DNA from: JANXVY01 sp040080145
GTDB lineage: Bacteria > Pseudomonadota > Alphaproteobacteria > Rhizobiales > Hyphomicrobiaceae
NCBI GenBank assembly: GCA_040080145.1
Contig: JBEBJA010000074.1
Coordinates: 77,932-141,931, forward strand
Direction: 5' to 3'
DNA: 64,000 bases
Shown here: piece after piece, positions 44,014-51,597 of the stretch
Position numbering within the stretch: position 1 is the stretch's first letter
How the letters are laid out: each line of letters opens with the position of its first letter
Translations under genes and position numbers: made by a program
The notes under the pieces: model-generated
Seen by the model: the letters and a program-made list of their open reading frames with translations, nothing else
What the model was told of the DNA's origin: nothing
Databases searched by the model: none

Positions 44014-44232
44014 TTAACGCCACCAGCAAATGCGGCGGTGATGGCGCCACGTGCAAACGCGGTGTTTGTGGTGGTATCTGCGATAGTGGGTTTTTTCGAC
44101 CAATTCTAATGGTGCCAGAGTACTGCGGATGGCTTCGCCTGCAGCTTTGGCGGGGACTGCTGCGCTAGCTGCCCCCGATGCACCCAGGGCCAGGGCGGCT
44201 GCTGCTACGGCAACGTAAAAACTATTTTTCAT
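44014..44232 (-). CDS. Small secreted His/Arg-rich protein
   Basis: A 72-aa protein with a clear signal peptide (residues 1-24, cleavage after ASA) and a mature part of 48 residues. Its last 24 residues are crowded with His, Arg, Tyr, Trp and two cysteines (HYRRYHHKHR, CTWRHHRRICWW). Many Hyphomicrobiales genomes encode small periplasmic proteins with this style of tail, which could bind metal, haem or polyanions, but no function is known. A GAGAGGAA site precedes the ATG. It is convergent with aroG. Confidence 0.75.
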   Translation of the reverse strand: MKNSFYVAVAAAALALGASGAASAAVPAKAAGEAIRSTLAPLELVEKTHYRRYHHKHRVCTWRHHRRICWWR

Positions 44233-44673
44233 GAGCTTTTTCCTCTCAAGCCGTCGCTACTGAGGCGCGACATACGGTTAACGGCACAGGCGTTAAGTCC
44301 CGTCGATGTGCATTCGTTCCGTGTGAGAATAGTGGACTACGAGTTGCGCCCTTTTCCCCTGTTGCAAAGCGAGCGGCCTAAAGGCGGCGGACGGCGGCTG
44401 TTCGCCGCTCGGCGAGCGTAAGAGTCTGTCCGGAAAGTTTTCTCATGATTTCAATGGTTCCTTTTTTTGGTCATCCGTGGCGTCGAACCCCTTGTCCGTA
44501 GCTTAGGTTACGGCCTTCGGGCTTCTCCTGGCGGACTGACGAAAAATTAGCTCATGGAAATCACGAAGGTCTTTTCCAGACAGACTCTGAGTCGAAAAGG
44601 TCGATGGTTTTGCTCGCCGGTAATACTGGACGCGGGCGTTGCGCACGTGCGAGCACCGCCGTATTTAGTTCCG
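44233..44673. other. Intergenic region upstream of nadE
   Basis: 441 bp carrying the promoters of the small secreted gene (minus) and nadE (plus). A GC-rich inverted repeat GAGCGGC/GCCGCTC (44371-44377 with 44404-44410) is the only strong structure. The nadE frame stays open upstream to 44554, but nothing before 44674 resembles NAD synthetase, and I see no other gene. Confidence 0.45.
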
Positions 44674-46410
44674 ATGACCCAGAGTCCGACGCAGACGCTT
44701 AAGATTGCCCTTGCCCAGTTGAACCCCATCGTCGGCGACCTCGCTGGCAACGTGGCGAAGCTGCGTGCTGCCCGCACGGAGGCGGCAAAACTCGATGCCG
44801 ACCTCGTCGTGTTTTCCGAGCTGTTCCTCACCGGCTACCCGCCGGAGGACTTGGTTCTAAAGCCAGCCTTCCAAGCTGCGTCGCGTGCAGCGCTAGACGA
44901 TTTAGCGGCAACGCTTGGTCCTGGTCCCGCCGTTCTTGTTGGCACGATTTGGTCCGAGGATGGCCACCTCTACAACGCGGTAGCGCTGCTGGATGACGGC
45001 AAGATCGCCGCCGTTCGCACTAAGGTCGATTTGCCGAATTACGGCGTGTTTGATGAGAAGCGCGTATTTACTGCCGGGCCGTTGCCGGGACCGATCCCGT
45101 TTCGTGGGGTCCGCATTGGGGTGCCGATCTGCGAAGACATCTGGACGGAGGACGTTTGCGAGTGCCTGGCTGAAACAGGTGCTGAGCTTCTCATTTCGCC
45201 CAATGGTTCGCCGTTTGACTGGAAGAAGCCCGACGTCCGTATGAACGTGGCCGTCGCCCGTGTGACGGAAACTGGCTTGCCGCTGATTTATCTCAACCAG
45301 ATCGGCGGGCAGGACGAACTCGTGTTCGATGGTGCCTCGTTCATTCTCAATGCCGACTGTAGTCTCGCCGCACACCTTCCGGCATGGCGCGAGGCTCTCG
45401 TTGTGACGCAATGGTCGGGCTCCAACGGCAAGTGGCAGTGCGCCAAGACGACCGTCGCGCCGATCCCAGAGGGCGAAGCCTCGGCCTATCAGGCCTGTGT
45501 TTTGGGTCTCGCCGACTATGTGAATAAGAACGGCTTCCCTGGTGTTGTGCTTGGCCTGTCCGGTGGCATCGACAGCGCGTTGGTGGCCGCCATTGCAGTC
45601 GATGCGCTTGGTCCAGACCGCGTACACGCCATTATGATGCCGTCGCGCTATACCTCCGACGATAGCCTCCACGACGCCGCCGATTGCGCGAAGGCGCTCG
45701 GCATCCGTTACGACAAGATTGCGATTGAACCGGCGACAGAAGCCTTCAAATGGAGCCTCAAGCCGCTGTTTGGCGACCGCGCGCCTGACATTACCGAAGA
45801 AAACATCCAGAGCCGTGTGCGCGGTTCCATGCTCATGGCGATGTCCAACAAGTTCGGCGCGATGGTGCTCACCACCGGCAACAAGTCTGAAATGAGCGTC
45901 GGTTATGCCACGCTGTATGGGGATATGAACGGTGGCTATAACCCGATCAAGGACCTTTACAAGCTGGAGGTCTACCGGCTCTCCCAATGGCGTAACTCAA
46001 ACGTGCCGGCAGGCGGCAAAGGTCCTGGCGGCGTCGTGATCCCGGACCGTATACTCACCAAGGCTCCGACCGCTGAATTGCGTGAAAACCAGACCGACCA
46101 GGACAGCCTTCCTGCGTATGAGGTGTTGGATGACATCCTCACCTGCCTCGTGGAACAGGAAATGCCGCTCGCGGATATCATCGCGCGCGGTCACCCTGCG
46201 GAAACCGTCGCCAACGTCGCCCGTCTATTGAACATCGCTGAGTATAAACGCCGCCAAGCCGCTCCCGGCGTCAAAATCTCCGCCCGCAACTTCGGCCGCG
46301 ACCGCCGGTATCCAATCACGAACAAGTTCCGGGAAGATATCTCGTCAAAAGCCGCCGCCACCCCCGCCCCCAAAATCGCCAAGCCGAGGGCGGAGAGCGG
46401 AGGGGATTGA
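44674..46410 (+). CDS. nadE: Glutamine-dependent NAD+ synthetase
   Basis: A 578-aa two-domain enzyme. The N-terminal nitrilase-type glutaminase has VFSELFLTGYPPED (catalytic Glu), KVDLPNYGVFDEKR (Lys) and GVPICEDIW (Cys); the C-terminal ATP-pyrophosphatase synthetase has LGLSGGIDSALVAAI and VLTTGNKSEMSVGYATLYGD. It amidates deamido-NAD with ammonia from glutamine. The ATG at 44674 gives the usual start (TLKIALAQLNP); 40 upstream in-frame residues have no counterpart. Confidence 0.95.
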   Translation: MTQSPTQTLKIALAQLNPIVGDLAGNVAKLRAARTEAAKLDADLVVFSELFLTGYPPEDLVLKPAFQAASRAALDDLAATLGPGPAVLVGTIWSEDGHLYNAVALLDDGKIAAVRTKVDLPNYGVFDEKRVFTAGPLPGPIPFRGVRIGVPICEDIWTEDVCECLAETGAELLISPNGSPFDWKKPDVRMNVAVARVTETGLPLIYLNQIGGQDELVFDGASFILNADCSLAAHLPAWREALVVTQWSGSNGKWQCAKTTVAPIPEGEASAYQACVLGLADYVNKNGFPGVVLGLSGGIDSALVAAIAVDALGPDRVHAIMMPSRYTSDDSLHDAADCAKALGIRYDKIAIEPATEAFKWSLKPLFGDRAPDITEENIQSRVRGSMLMAMSNKFGAMVLTTGNKSEMSVGYATLYGDMNGGYNPIKDLYKLEVYRLSQWRNSNVPAGGKGPGGVVIPDRILTKAPTAELRENQTDQDSLPAYEVLDDILTCLVEQEMPLADIIARGHPAETVANVARLLNIAEYKRRQAAPGVKISARNFGRDRRYPITNKFREDISSKAAATPAPKIAKPRAESGGD

Positions 46411-46430
46411 CCTTCTATGTAAGGCATTGC

Positions 46431-46460
46431 TTGACACATAGTGTGTCGTCGGCATACATT
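46431..46460 (+). promoter_or_regulatory. Promoter with overlapping palindrome upstream of higB
   Basis: TTGACA (46431-46436) and TACATT (46455-46460) are spaced 18 nt, a good sigma70-type promoter. A perfect dyad GACACA-TAG-TGTGTC (46433-46447) overlaps the -35 box, placed where the HigA antitoxin would bind to repress its own operon. Confidence 0.65.
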
Positions 46461-46530
46461 GGATCGCCAGCGCCTCGTGGGACATCAGGGGCGGAGAACG
46501 CGATGAAACTTACTTTAAGGATGTCCCAGC

Positions 46531-46809
46531 ATGATACGATCTTTTCGCAGCCGCCCGTTGAAACGGCTCTGGGTTAAGAATGACGCATCCGGTCTTCCCT
46601 CAAGCCATCGAATCAAGATCGAGATGATTCTCGACCGGCTAGATGCAGCAGTCTTACCGGGCGACATGAATATTCCAGGTCTCGACTTTGACTTTTTGAA
46701 AGGTGACAGCATGGGGCGCTACGCGGTGAAGGTGTCTGCCAACTATCGCATCACTTTCGGTTGGGATGATAGAGACGCAATCGATATTGATTATGAAGAT
46801 TATCACTAA
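46531..46809 (+). CDS. higB: HigB-family toxin of a type II toxin-antitoxin pair
   Basis: A 92-aa RelE-superfamily protein, HigB type, with the order helix pair (LKRLWVKNDAS, KIEMILDRLDAA), the PGLDFDFLKGDSMGRYAVKV segment and the closing strand YRITFGWDD.DAIDIDYEDYH. HigB toxins are ribosome-dependent mRNA endonucleases. It is the first gene of the pair, as usual for HigBA, and the antitoxin begins 20 nt after its stop. The promoter at 46431 drives both. Confidence 0.9.
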   Translation: MIRSFRSRPLKRLWVKNDASGLPSSHRIKIEMILDRLDAAVLPGDMNIPGLDFDFLKGDSMGRYAVKVSANYRITFGWDDRDAIDIDYEDYH

Positions 46810-46829
46810 CTGTAGGGTAAGGAGGCGAC

Positions 46830-47141
46830 ATGGTTGACTATCCCAGGCGGTCGCAAGACCGCTGCCCCACGCACCCTGGAGCATTCCTTCGCGAGATTAT
46901 ATTGCCTGCACTGGGCTTGCCGAAGACCGGGATTGCGAAAGCGCTCGGCGTGTCACGGCAGACGCTTTACGATATCCTTTCGGAAAAGCAACCGGTCACG
47001 CCTGCGATGGCCGTGCGGTTATCGGCAGCTTTCGATACGACGGCTGCATCCTGGCTTGCCATGCAGAGTGCCTACGACCTCTGGCACGCCGAACGCCAGA
47101 TCGATACGAGTGGGATGCCCCGCTTGAAGGCCGCTTCCTAA
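46830..47141 (+). CDS. higA: HigA-family antitoxin
   Basis: A 103-aa helix-turn-helix protein. HPGAFLREIILPALGLPKT then AKALGVSRQTLYDILSEKQPVTPAMAVRLSAAF is the XRE HTH typical of HigA addiction-module antitoxins, ending near SWLAMQSAYDLW. It neutralises HigB and represses the operon. The ATG at 46830 has GTAAGGAGGC upstream. Its gene order (toxin first) and length fit HigBA loci. The hairpin at 47160-47185 follows. Confidence 0.93.
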   Translation: MVDYPRRSQDRCPTHPGAFLREIILPALGLPKTGIAKALGVSRQTLYDILSEKQPVTPAMAVRLSAAFDTTAASWLAMQSAYDLWHAERQIDTSGMPRLKAAS

Positions 47142-47159
47142 GTCCCAAAAAGGGAAGGG

Positions 47160-47185
47160 GTTTGGGGAAACTCGTTTCCCCAAAC
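47160..47185. terminator. Perfect hairpin between higA and the phosphomutase gene
   Basis: GTTTGGGGAAA (47160-47170) and TTTCCCCAAAC (47175-47185) form an 11-bp perfect stem around CTCG. The plus strand lacks a T-run, but on the minus strand TTCCCTTTTT follows within 8 nt. A second small stem, TCGGGC-GGTA-GCCCGA, is next to it. It probably separates the two convergent transcripts. Confidence 0.6.
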
Positions 47186-47216
47186 GGGTTCGGGCGGTAG
47201 CCCGAGTGCGCAGCGC

Positions 47217-48719
47217 TCAGATTTTCTGATTGTACGCGCCGACTTCGGGGTACTTGGCGAGCGTTGCGTCGAGGTCGGCGAAGATGGCGCGCATATTGGC
47301 TTCGCTGACGGGGCTTTCAACCACGACGACCAGTTCCGGCTTGTTGGACGAGGCGCGGATGAGGCCCCAGGTGCCGTCTTCGAGGACGACGCGGACGCCG
47401 TTGACCGTAATGCAGTCCATGACTTTCTGACCGGCGACCTTGCCGCCTTTGGCAAGCACGTCCTTATAGTGGGCGATGACCTGATCGACGATGCCGTACT
47501 TGGCTTCGTCGGCGCAGTGCGGCGACATGGTGGGCGATCCCCAGGTCTTGGGAAGCGCGTTCTTCAAGTCGGCGAGCGTTTTGGTGGGCGCGCGGTCGAG
47601 CATGTCGAGCACGGCGAGGCCTGCGACGAGGCCGTCGTCATAGCCACGGCCCAGCGGCGGCTGGAAGAAGAAGTGGCCCGACTTTTCAAAGCCGACGAGC
47701 GCTTTAATCTCGTGAGTGTAGCGCTTCATGTAGGAGTGGCCTGTCTTCCAGTAGACCGTCGTCGCGCCCTGAGCCTTCAAGACGGGGTCTGTGAGGAACA
47801 GGCCGGTGGACTTCACGTCGGCGACGAACTTGGCGTTCTTGTGGATTGCCGAGATGTCTCGGGCGAGCATGACGCCCACCTTGTCGGCAAAAATCTCATC
47901 GCCTGTGTTGTCGACGACGCCGCAGCGGTCGCCGTCACCGTCGAAGCCAAGGCCCACGTCGGCTTTGTGCTTGTTGACGGCATCCGCCATGGCATGAAGC
48001 ATCTTCATGTCTTCGGGGTTGGGATTGTAGCGCGGGAAGGAGTGGTCGAGTTCGACGTCGAGCGGAATGACTTCCGCGCCGATTGCCGAGAGAACCTGCG
48101 GCGCGAATGCACCCGCCGTACCGTTGCCGCAGGCACAGACGACCTTGAGTTTGCGCTTGAGTTTGGGGCGGTCCGTCAGCGAGGCGATGTAGCGGTCACC
48201 GAAGTTTTCGACGAAGTGGTAGCTGCCGACACCCGGCTTGGCTTTGAATGCACCGTTGAGCACGATGTCCTTAAGGCGGCTCATTTCTTCGGGTCCAAAG
48301 GTCAGCGGGCGGTTCATGCCCATCTTGATGCCGGTCCAGCCGTTGTCGTTGTGGCTGGCGGTGACCATCGCGACGCCTTCGACGTCGAGCGCGAATTGCG
48401 CATAGTAGGCCATCGGGGAGAGCGCGAGGCCGATGTCGAATACCTCAAAGCCGCCCATGATCAAGCCGTTGATCAGCGCCTGCTTCACGGAGCCCGAATA
48501 CCAGCGGAAGTCGTGGCCTACGACGATGCGCTTTTTTACGCCGCGTTCGTCAAACAGTGCCGCCATGCCAAGCCCGATGGCGTTCAGGCCCATCAGGTTG
48601 ATTTCCTCTGGAAACAGCCAGCGCGCGTCGTATTCGCGAAAGCCGGTCGGCTTTACGAGGGGGAAGCGCTCGAAATCGGCGGTGTTGGGCTTGAGGTCGG
48701 CGCGCGGCGTCGGCAGCAT
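47217..48719 (-). CDS. Phosphomannomutase/phosphoglucomutase
   Basis: A 500-aa alpha-D-phosphohexomutase. The phosphoserine loop is TASHNDNGWTG, the metal loop is GFDGDGDR and the sugar loop and phosphate-binding C-terminal domain follow (SSNKPELVVVVES). It converts mannose or glucose 6-phosphate to the 1-phosphates used for GDP-mannose, UDP-glucose and surface polysaccharides. Such bifunctional enzymes of about 500 residues are common in Hyphomicrobiales; the exact substrate preference cannot be read from sequence. Confidence 0.92.
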   Translation of the reverse strand: MLPTPRADLKPNTADFERFPLVKPTGFREYDARWLFPEEINLMGLNAIGLGMAALFDERGVKKRIVVGHDFRWYSGSVKQALINGLIMGGFEVFDIGLALSPMAYYAQFALDVEGVAMVTASHNDNGWTGIKMGMNRPLTFGPEEMSRLKDIVLNGAFKAKPGVGSYHFVENFGDRYIASLTDRPKLKRKLKVVCACGNGTAGAFAPQVLSAIGAEVIPLDVELDHSFPRYNPNPEDMKMLHAMADAVNKHKADVGLGFDGDGDRCGVVDNTGDEIFADKVGVMLARDISAIHKNAKFVADVKSTGLFLTDPVLKAQGATTVYWKTGHSYMKRYTHEIKALVGFEKSGHFFFQPPLGRGYDDGLVAGLAVLDMLDRAPTKTLADLKNALPKTWGSPTMSPHCADEAKYGIVDQVIAHYKDVLAKGGKVAGQKVMDCITVNGVRVVLEDGTWGLIRASSNKPELVVVVESPVSEANMRAIFADLDATLAKYPEVGAYNQKI

Positions 48720-49065
48720 GGAGAACTCCAGGTGGAAAAGGCAGGCATAGTAATCGGACCGGTGCAGCCTTAGCGCCGAATCCTAAACAGTTTGGGATGT
48801 GTATGAGATCAATCGTGGCCATCCTGTGACACTGCACTTTGGCAGGGCAGCTTAAGCTGGCGGGGCGGTTCCTCGAGGGAGGTCACGGTTCCAACCCCGC
48901 GATCTTGTACGAATTGGCAATACGGTATCCGATTTTGAATAGGTGGAAGGGGCTTGGAAGAATCCCGCGCGTCATCGTACTATAGCGACGAACGTATTGT
49001 TATGAAAATAAAAGCATAACGCTGTTGTTATGAAAACAAAAACATAACGCTTCCTGGGAGGGAAC
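48720..49065. other. Intergenic region upstream of the aldehyde oxidoreductase operon
   Basis: 346 bp between the divergent phosphomutase gene and the aor-like operon. The operator-like boxes at its right end are listed separately. I see nothing coding in it. Confidence 0.45.
48999..49051 (+). promoter_or_regulatory. Two tandem palindromic boxes before the AOR operon
   Basis: Two 25-nt copies, GTTATGAAAATAAAAGCATAACGCT (48999-49023) and the same with three changes at 49027-49051, lie 28 nt apart. Each is a dyad GTTATG...CATAAC. The second ends 15 nt before the ATG at 49066, in the leader or the promoter core. This is the layout of an operator for a dimeric repressor or activator of the operon. 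Confidence 0.7.
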
Positions 49066-49563
49066 ATGCTCAAGGCACTCGTAATTGATCCGGGTAAATG
49101 CACGGGCTGCAAGCAGTGCGAAATGGCTTGTTCGTATGAAAACGAATTGGAATTCAACGTCTCCAAATCGCGCATTCGCGTTTTCGATTTCCACGAGCAG
49201 GGGAAAATGGTTCCCTATACCTGCACCCAGTGCGCCGAAGCGTGGTGCCAGCAGGCTTGCCCGGTGAACGCCATCACGACCGATGCGATGGGTGTGAAGA
49301 ACGTCAATGACAACATCTGCGTCGGCTGCAAGGTCTGCACGATTGCGTGTCCGTTCGGCACCATCAACTACAATGCCTCGACGGGCAAAGTGATCAAGTG
49401 CGACTTGTGCCAGGGCAGCCCTGCCTGCGCCGAGGCCTGCCCGACGGCGGCAATCACCTATCAAGACGTTGAGCAAGCTGGTTTCGACAAGATGAAGCAG
49501 TGGGCAGCCCTTGCCGGTGCTGGCGAGCAGACCGGTGCCAAGGCGCCGGTTGCCAAGCACTAA
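49066..49563 (+). CDS. Ferredoxin-type subunit of an AOR-family oxidoreductase
   Basis: The 165-aa protein carries about 16 cysteines in four 4Fe-4S motifs (CTGCKQCEMAC, CTQCAEAWCQQACP, CVGCKVCTIACP, CDLCQGSPACAEACP), the layout of DMSO-reductase-type polyferredoxins. In Aromatoleum AOR the equivalent AorA subunit wires electrons between the catalytic subunit and FAD. It starts 15 nt after the operator-like boxes with a GGGAGGGA site, and the catalytic subunit gene begins 75 nt on. Confidence 0.9.
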   Translation: MLKALVIDPGKCTGCKQCEMACSYENELEFNVSKSRIRVFDFHEQGKMVPYTCTQCAEAWCQQACPVNAITTDAMGVKNVNDNICVGCKVCTIACPFGTINYNASTGKVIKCDLCQGSPACAEACPTAAITYQDVEQAGFDKMKQWAALAGAGEQTGAKAPVAKH

Positions 49564-49637
49564 GGTTCGAACACGGTAAAGCCACGCATGACCGCCGACG
49601 CTACCGAGCGCGGGTCGTGCAAAAACAGGAGATGGAA

Positions 49638-51485
49638 ATGGGTTGGACAGGCAAAATTCTGCGTATTGATTTGACGAACCGCACGGTCAAGTCGGAAGCC
49701 ACCAATAAGGAGTGGGCGCAGCAGTATTTGGGACAGCGCGGATTAGCCACCAAATACCTCGTGGAAGAAATCGACGCGAAAGTCGATCCGCTGAGCCCGG
49801 AAAATAAGTTGATTTTTGCGACCGGCCCGTTGACAGGAACCGCCGCCTCCACTGGCGGACGTTATTCGGTCATCACGAAGGGACCGCTGACCAACGCCAT
49901 CGCATGTTCCAATTCGGGCGGCTATTGGGGTGCTGAATTGAAGTTCGCCGGCTGGGATATGGTGATCCTGGAAGGCAAGGCCTCATCGCCCGTCTACATT
50001 ACGATCTTCGACGACAAGGCAGAAATCCGCGATGGCGGTGACATCTGGGGCACCTCTGTCTGGCACACCGACGAGTGGATCAAGAAGCGTCACCAGGACC
50101 CGATGATCCACGTCTCCGGTATTGGCATCGCTGGCGAAAAGCAGGTGCTGTATTCGGCCATCGTGAACGACCTTCATCGCGCGGCAGGCCGCTCGGGTGT
50201 TGGTGCGGTTATGGGTTCAAAGAACGTGAAGGCCATTGCCGTTCGTGGCACTGGCGGCACCAAGGTTCGGGACGGCAAGGCTTTTCTCGCCGCCACCGCT
50301 GCCGGCAAGAAGGTTTTGCAGGGCAACGGCGTGACCGGGCAGGGTTTGCCGACCTACGGCACGCAGGTGTTGATGAACGTCATCAACGAAGCTGGTGCAA
50401 TGCCAACCCGCAACTCGCGCGATGTCCAGTTCGAAGGCGCGCACGACATTTCGGCCGAAGCGATGGCAACGCCGCGCAAGACTGACGGAAAACCCAACCT
50501 GCTGACCAATCAGGCTTGTTTTGGCTGTACCATTGCCTGCGGCCGCATCTCCAAGATCGACGAGACCCACTTCACGATCAAAAACAAGCCGGAATACTGG
50601 AAGGCCTCGGGCGGTCTTGAGTATGAAGCGGCTTGGGCGCTCGGTTCGAACACCGGCGTCAAGGACCTCGAAGCTCTTACCTACGTCAACTTCATCTGTA
50701 ACGAGCAGGGCCTCGATCCGATCTCGTTTGGTGCGACCGTCTCGGCTGCGATGGAATTGTACGAACTTGGCATTCTGACCAAGGACATGACGGGCGGAAT
50801 CGACTTGAAGTTCGGTTCGGCGGAAGCGCTCGTTCAATGCGTCGAGTTGACCGGCAAGGGCGAAGGCTTTGGCAAGGAACTGGGGCTTGGTTCGGCGCGT
50901 CTCACCGCCAAGCATGGCCGTCCCGAACTGTCGATGGCCTCGAAAGGCCAGGAATTCCCGGCTTACGATGGTCGCGGCATCCAGGGCATCGGCCTCGCTT
51001 ATGCAACTTCCAACCGGGGCGGTTGCCACCTGCGCGGCTATACAATTTCATCGGAAATCTTTGGGATTCCCGAGAAGACCGATCCGCTCTCGACGGTTGG
51101 GAAAGCTGGGCTCGTCAAAGCGTTCCAGGATGCGACGGCCGCCGTGGACAGCTCTGGGTTGTGCGTATTCACGACCTTTGCCTGGACGTTGAACGACATC
51201 GCTCCGCAGGTCGATGCTGCCATCGAAGGCGGCTGGACCCCGGAACGTCTCGTTGAAATGGGCGAGCGCATCTGGAACATGGAGCGCCAGTTCAACAACC
51301 GTGCTGGCTTCACCGCCAAGGACGACAGCCTGCCGCCGCGCTTCCTCAAGGAAGCGGCCAAGACAGGCCCCGCCAAGGGCCTTGTCAGCGGTCTCGACAC
51401 GATGCTGCCCGAGTACTACGCGCTTCGCGGCTGGACCAAGGACGGCGTGCCGACCAACGAGACGATCAGCCGTCTGGGACTTTGA
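49638..51485 (+). CDS. Aldehyde ferredoxin oxidoreductase family catalytic subunit
   Basis: A 615-aa AOR protein. It starts GWTGKILRIDLTNRTV, with the N-terminal domain SGGYWGAELKFAGWDMVILEGKA, the GRSGVGAVMGSKNVKAIA loop that binds the bis-metallopterin, and the 4Fe-4S cysteines CFGCTIAC with the C-terminal NEQGLD segment preceded by Cys (FICNEQGLD). Such enzymes are usually tungsten proteins oxidising aldehydes to acids. The ATG at 49638 has AGGAG six nt before it, so the ATG at 49632 is disfavoured. Metal type is inferred. Confidence 0.92.
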   Translation: MGWTGKILRIDLTNRTVKSEATNKEWAQQYLGQRGLATKYLVEEIDAKVDPLSPENKLIFATGPLTGTAASTGGRYSVITKGPLTNAIACSNSGGYWGAELKFAGWDMVILEGKASSPVYITIFDDKAEIRDGGDIWGTSVWHTDEWIKKRHQDPMIHVSGIGIAGEKQVLYSAIVNDLHRAAGRSGVGAVMGSKNVKAIAVRGTGGTKVRDGKAFLAATAAGKKVLQGNGVTGQGLPTYGTQVLMNVINEAGAMPTRNSRDVQFEGAHDISAEAMATPRKTDGKPNLLTNQACFGCTIACGRISKIDETHFTIKNKPEYWKASGGLEYEAAWALGSNTGVKDLEALTYVNFICNEQGLDPISFGATVSAAMELYELGILTKDMTGGIDLKFGSAEALVQCVELTGKGEGFGKELGLGSARLTAKHGRPELSMASKGQEFPAYDGRGIQGIGLAYATSNRGGCHLRGYTISSEIFGIPEKTDPLSTVGKAGLVKAFQDATAAVDSSGLCVFTTFAWTLNDIAPQVDAAIEGGWTPERLVEMGERIWNMERQFNNRAGFTAKDDSLPPRFLKEAAKTGPAKGLVSGLDTMLPEYYALRGWTKDGVPTNETISRLGL

Positions 51486-51497
51486 ATGATTGATCCA

Positions 51498-51568
51498 GGG
51501 AGTAGGGAGTTGGGACTGGGGCGTAGCTCAATCGAGCGCTCCAATCCAACTCCCAACTCTCTATTCCC
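51498..51568 (+). repeat. 18-bp inverted repeat between AOR catalytic and FAD genes
   Basis: GGGAGTAGGGAGTTGGGA (51498-51515) pairs with 51551-51568 over 18 bp with two G-U wobbles, around a 35-nt loop. There is no T-run. It lies entirely in the 112-nt gap between the two coding genes, where an RNA stem could slow decay of the upstream message or set subunit ratios. Similar GGGAGT-rich repeats are often dispersed in genomes. Confidence 0.6.
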
Positions 51569-51597
51569 CACTCCCAATTCCCCGCGCGGAGCGCATC

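Noticed and set aside
47469..48773. 434-codon plus-strand frame over the phosphomutase gene
   Set aside because: It is antisense to a phosphomutase with all catalytic motifs, and has no recognisable domain.
48999..49051. CRISPR-like repeat pair
   Set aside because: Only two copies with a 3-nt spacer between them; this is a tandem operator, not a repeat-spacer array.
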